Below are positions 4,995-6,383 of a stretch of DNA of 6,383 bases, piece after piece. Numbering within the stretch: the stretch's first letter is position 1; the number at the start of each line of letters is the position of its first letter. The stretch covers positions 1 to 6,383 of the forward strand of contig JAFDDL010000217.1 of NCBI GenBank assembly GCA_019310865.1. Reading direction: 5' to 3'. A program made the position numbers and the translations under genes. Below the pieces are notes generated by a model. That model saw only the letters and a list, made by a program, of their open reading frames with translations. It did not search any database and was not told the DNA's origin. Origin of the DNA: Deltaproteobacteria bacterium. GTDB lineage: Bacteria; Desulfobacterota; Desulfobacteria; Desulfobacterales; JAFDDL01.

Positions 4995-6021
4995 AATGAG
5001 ATATTATCATTCGGTTCAGGAAGCAGCTGAATTTTTAAGAATGACCCTTCGGTACCTGGGCGAACACAAGTTGCCCACGGATCCGACAAACTATGCGGTC
5101 TGGTATGAGTATGTCTCCAAGTTCAACCCGGAATTAATAGCCGCTTTGGAAAAAAGCCTCAACCGTGAAAAACGCCTGACACCCGAGTCTGCCAATGTTC
5201 TTTACATTGAACACATCGTTCACCAGAACAAGGCCCTCATAGAGACCATCAAAATCGAACTGACGCTTATCCTGAAAGAAGTCCTTGGTGATGTGACAGG
5301 CGCCGGCGGGGATTTTTCAAAATTCGAGAACTGTTTAAAGGGATTTTCCGAAACGATCAGCAAGGCTGACAATAAGCCGTCCTTGCACAGCAGCTTCAAG
5401 GAGTTGCTGCTTGAAGTGAAAAACATTGAAGCTTCCCGGGCAAATCTTGAAGCGCGTTTGAGGCATGCAGACAGCGAGCTGAAAGCCCTGGAATCAAAGC
5501 TCAAGGAGGCAGAGCAGCATGCCACAACAGATGCCTTGACCGGCCTTTTAAATCGAAGAAGCTTTGAAGAAAAACTTGAACAACAGATCAATGCGACCAC
5601 ACAGGACGGCAAGGCGTTAGCTTTGATTATTTTGGATATCGATCATTTCAAACGAATCAATGATACTTACGGTCATCTGACAGGGGACGATCTGCTTCGA
5701 ATCATTGCCAAAACATTGACGGATTTCGTCAAGGGAAAAGACGTCGTTTGCCGTTACGGCGGCGAGGAGTTTGTTATTCTTTTGCCGGACACACCAATAG
5801 CCGGTGCGACGACTGTCGCTGAAAAAATCCGGGCGCATTTTTCGGACATGTCCTGGAAACAAAAAAGTACGGGGGTTTCCATGGGAAAAGTGACGTTGTC
5901 TTTTGGAATTTCCACCTACAGACCTGGTGAAACCCTCACATCGTTTGTTCAGAGAGCGGATGTTGCATTGTATCAATCGAAAAAACTGGGTCGCAATAGG
6001 GTCACTACGGAAACTAGTTAG
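4978..6021 (+). CDS. Diguanylate cyclase with N-terminal sensory region and coiled coil (GGEEF)
   Basis: This is a 347-residue protein from the ATG at 4978, with AGGAG (4958-4962) 15 nt upstream. An alternative ATG at 4996 starts MRYYHSVQEAAEF, which looks more like the beginning of relatives, and has GGGA (4985-4988) 7 nt before it. Residues 1-130 form a helical region of the type ahead of some GGDEF domains (PTDPTNYAVWYEYVS is characteristic); no membrane segment is seen, so it is soluble. Residues 142-182 are a coiled coil, probably the dimer stalk. The GGDEF domain runs from about 185 to 345: DALTGLLNRR (185-194), LDIDHFKRINDTYGH (219-233), GD (236-237) and GGEEF (261-265). Metal and substrate residues D220, K225, N228, D237 and E263 are all present, so it should convert two GTP to c-di-GMP. 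The inhibitory-site RxxD reads K252-x-x-D255, suggesting weak product inhibition. Its stop (TAG) interlocks with that of the opposing gene. Confidence 0.93.
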   Translation: MPREIEMRYYHSVQEAAEFLRMTLRYLGEHKLPTDPTNYAVWYEYVSKFNPELIAALEKSLNREKRLTPESANVLYIEHIVHQNKALIETIKIELTLILKEVLGDVTGAGGDFSKFENCLKGFSETISKADNKPSLHSSFKELLLEVKNIEASRANLEARLRHADSELKALESKLKEAEQHATTDALTGLLNRRSFEEKLEQQINATTQDGKALALIILDIDHFKRINDTYGHLTGDDLLRIIAKTLTDFVKGKDVVCRYGGEEFVILLPDTPIAGATTVAEKIRAHFSDMSWKQKSTGVSMGKVTLSFGISTYRPGETLTSFVQRADVALYQSKKLGRNRVTTETS

Positions 6022-6383
6022 TGTCCGGCCTTGTCGAGCGTTTCCAGCTGCTTGTCAAATTCCACCGACTTTTCTTCGTGTGCAAGGCTGAGTCTCTCAA
6101 GCGTTTCAAATTGGGCGTCAATTTCTTCCTGATATCGGTGGATTTCCTTGGAGATCTTTGCAATATTCGCCCCTCCCCCAGCCTGTGATACGGCCAGCAT
6201 TTCTTGATTCAGCTCGCCGATCTTTTTTTCATTATGATCAATTTTGTCTTCCGATTCAGCCATTTGCCGTTCCAAGGGCTTTAACAGCCGTGCCCGTTCA
6301 GCGATGATGTGAGACCGCCGTTGCCGCAATTGTTTCTTATTCAGCTTATCGCCGCCCGGTGACCCATTCGAGCCTTGTCTTGC
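6018..6383 (-). CDS. C-terminal coiled-coil end of a probable ABC-F family ATPase (5' part outside window)
   Basis: On the minus strand the frame is open from the right edge down to TAA at 6018-6020, showing 121 residues. A TTG at 6327-6329 could be mistaken for a start, but the frame continues upstream as GGDKLNKKQLRQRR, so it is an internal codon. The fragment begins with a short Gly/Ser-rich linker. It then forms two long charged helices (KPLERQMAESEDKIDHNEKK and, after a GGGAN turn, a second one with QEEIDAQFETLERLS). This two-helix coiled coil after a KLNKK-type linker resembles the C-terminal domain of ABC-F proteins of the Uup/YheS kind, which act on ribosomes. No ATPase motif is in view, so another coiled-coil protein is possible. 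It converges on the cyclase gene with a 4-bp overlap. Confidence 0.6.
   Translation of the reverse strand, partial: ARQGSNGSPGGDKLNKKQLRQRRSHIIAERARLLKPLERQMAESEDKIDHNEKKIGELNQEMLAVSQAGGGANIAKISKEIHRYQEEIDAQFETLERLSLAHEEKSVEFDKQLETLDKAGH

Overview
The window is a bacterial chromosomal segment that reads as a small cyclic-di-GMP and exopolysaccharide region. Moderate G+C, short intergenic spaces, a REC-GGDEF-EAL protein behind an Hpt domain, a kinesin-light-chain-type TPR protein and a NodC/hyaluronan-synthase-like GT2 together suggest a Gram-negative, environmental member of the Desulfobacterota or a related proteobacterial lineage. That placement is inference from protein style, not from a marker gene.

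Layout. (1) 1-212 (+): the C-terminal end of a protein finishing in an Hpt phosphotransfer domain, probably a hybrid sensor kinase. (2) 226-2001 (+): 13 bp later, a response regulator with a REC domain, a degenerate GGDEF domain and an apparently complete EAL phosphodiesterase domain. (3) 2053-2625 (-): a convergent secreted TPR protein with 42-residue repeats. (4) 2626-3196: a 571-bp divergent intergenic region with no credible gene. It holds three copies of a 9-mer, a potential pseudoknot and a good sigma70-type promoter pointing at the next gene. (5) 3197-4609 (+): a membrane GT2 polysaccharide synthase split by one in-frame TAG at 4190-4192. Reading frame and family features continue intact on both sides. 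(6) 4610-4977: a likely terminator hairpin, a second hairpin, a promoter, a leader hairpin, and a 51-codon small ORF (4839-4994) carrying RxxxR and DxSxxG motifs in the PilZ order. (7) 4978-6021 (+): an active-looking diguanylate cyclase (GGEEF). (8) 6018-6383 (-): the C-terminal end of a coiled-coil protein, probably an ABC-F ATPase; its stop codon interlocks with the cyclase stop.

How the parts may work together (inference). The phosphorelay (Hpt to REC) would control breakdown of c-di-GMP by the EAL domain, and the downstream GGEEF protein would make it. The synthase between them is a plausible output, because many polysaccharide synthases are controlled by c-di-GMP. The two c-di-GMP enzymes have complementary defects. 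The phosphodiesterase has lost its GGDEF active site but keeps an RxxD inhibitory-site motif, whereas the cyclase keeps its active site but has KxxD in place of RxxD. The points most worth a second look are the amber-split synthase with a hairpin 6 nt after the TAG, and the mini-PilZ-like ORF whose stop sits one base before an alternative ATG of the cyclase.
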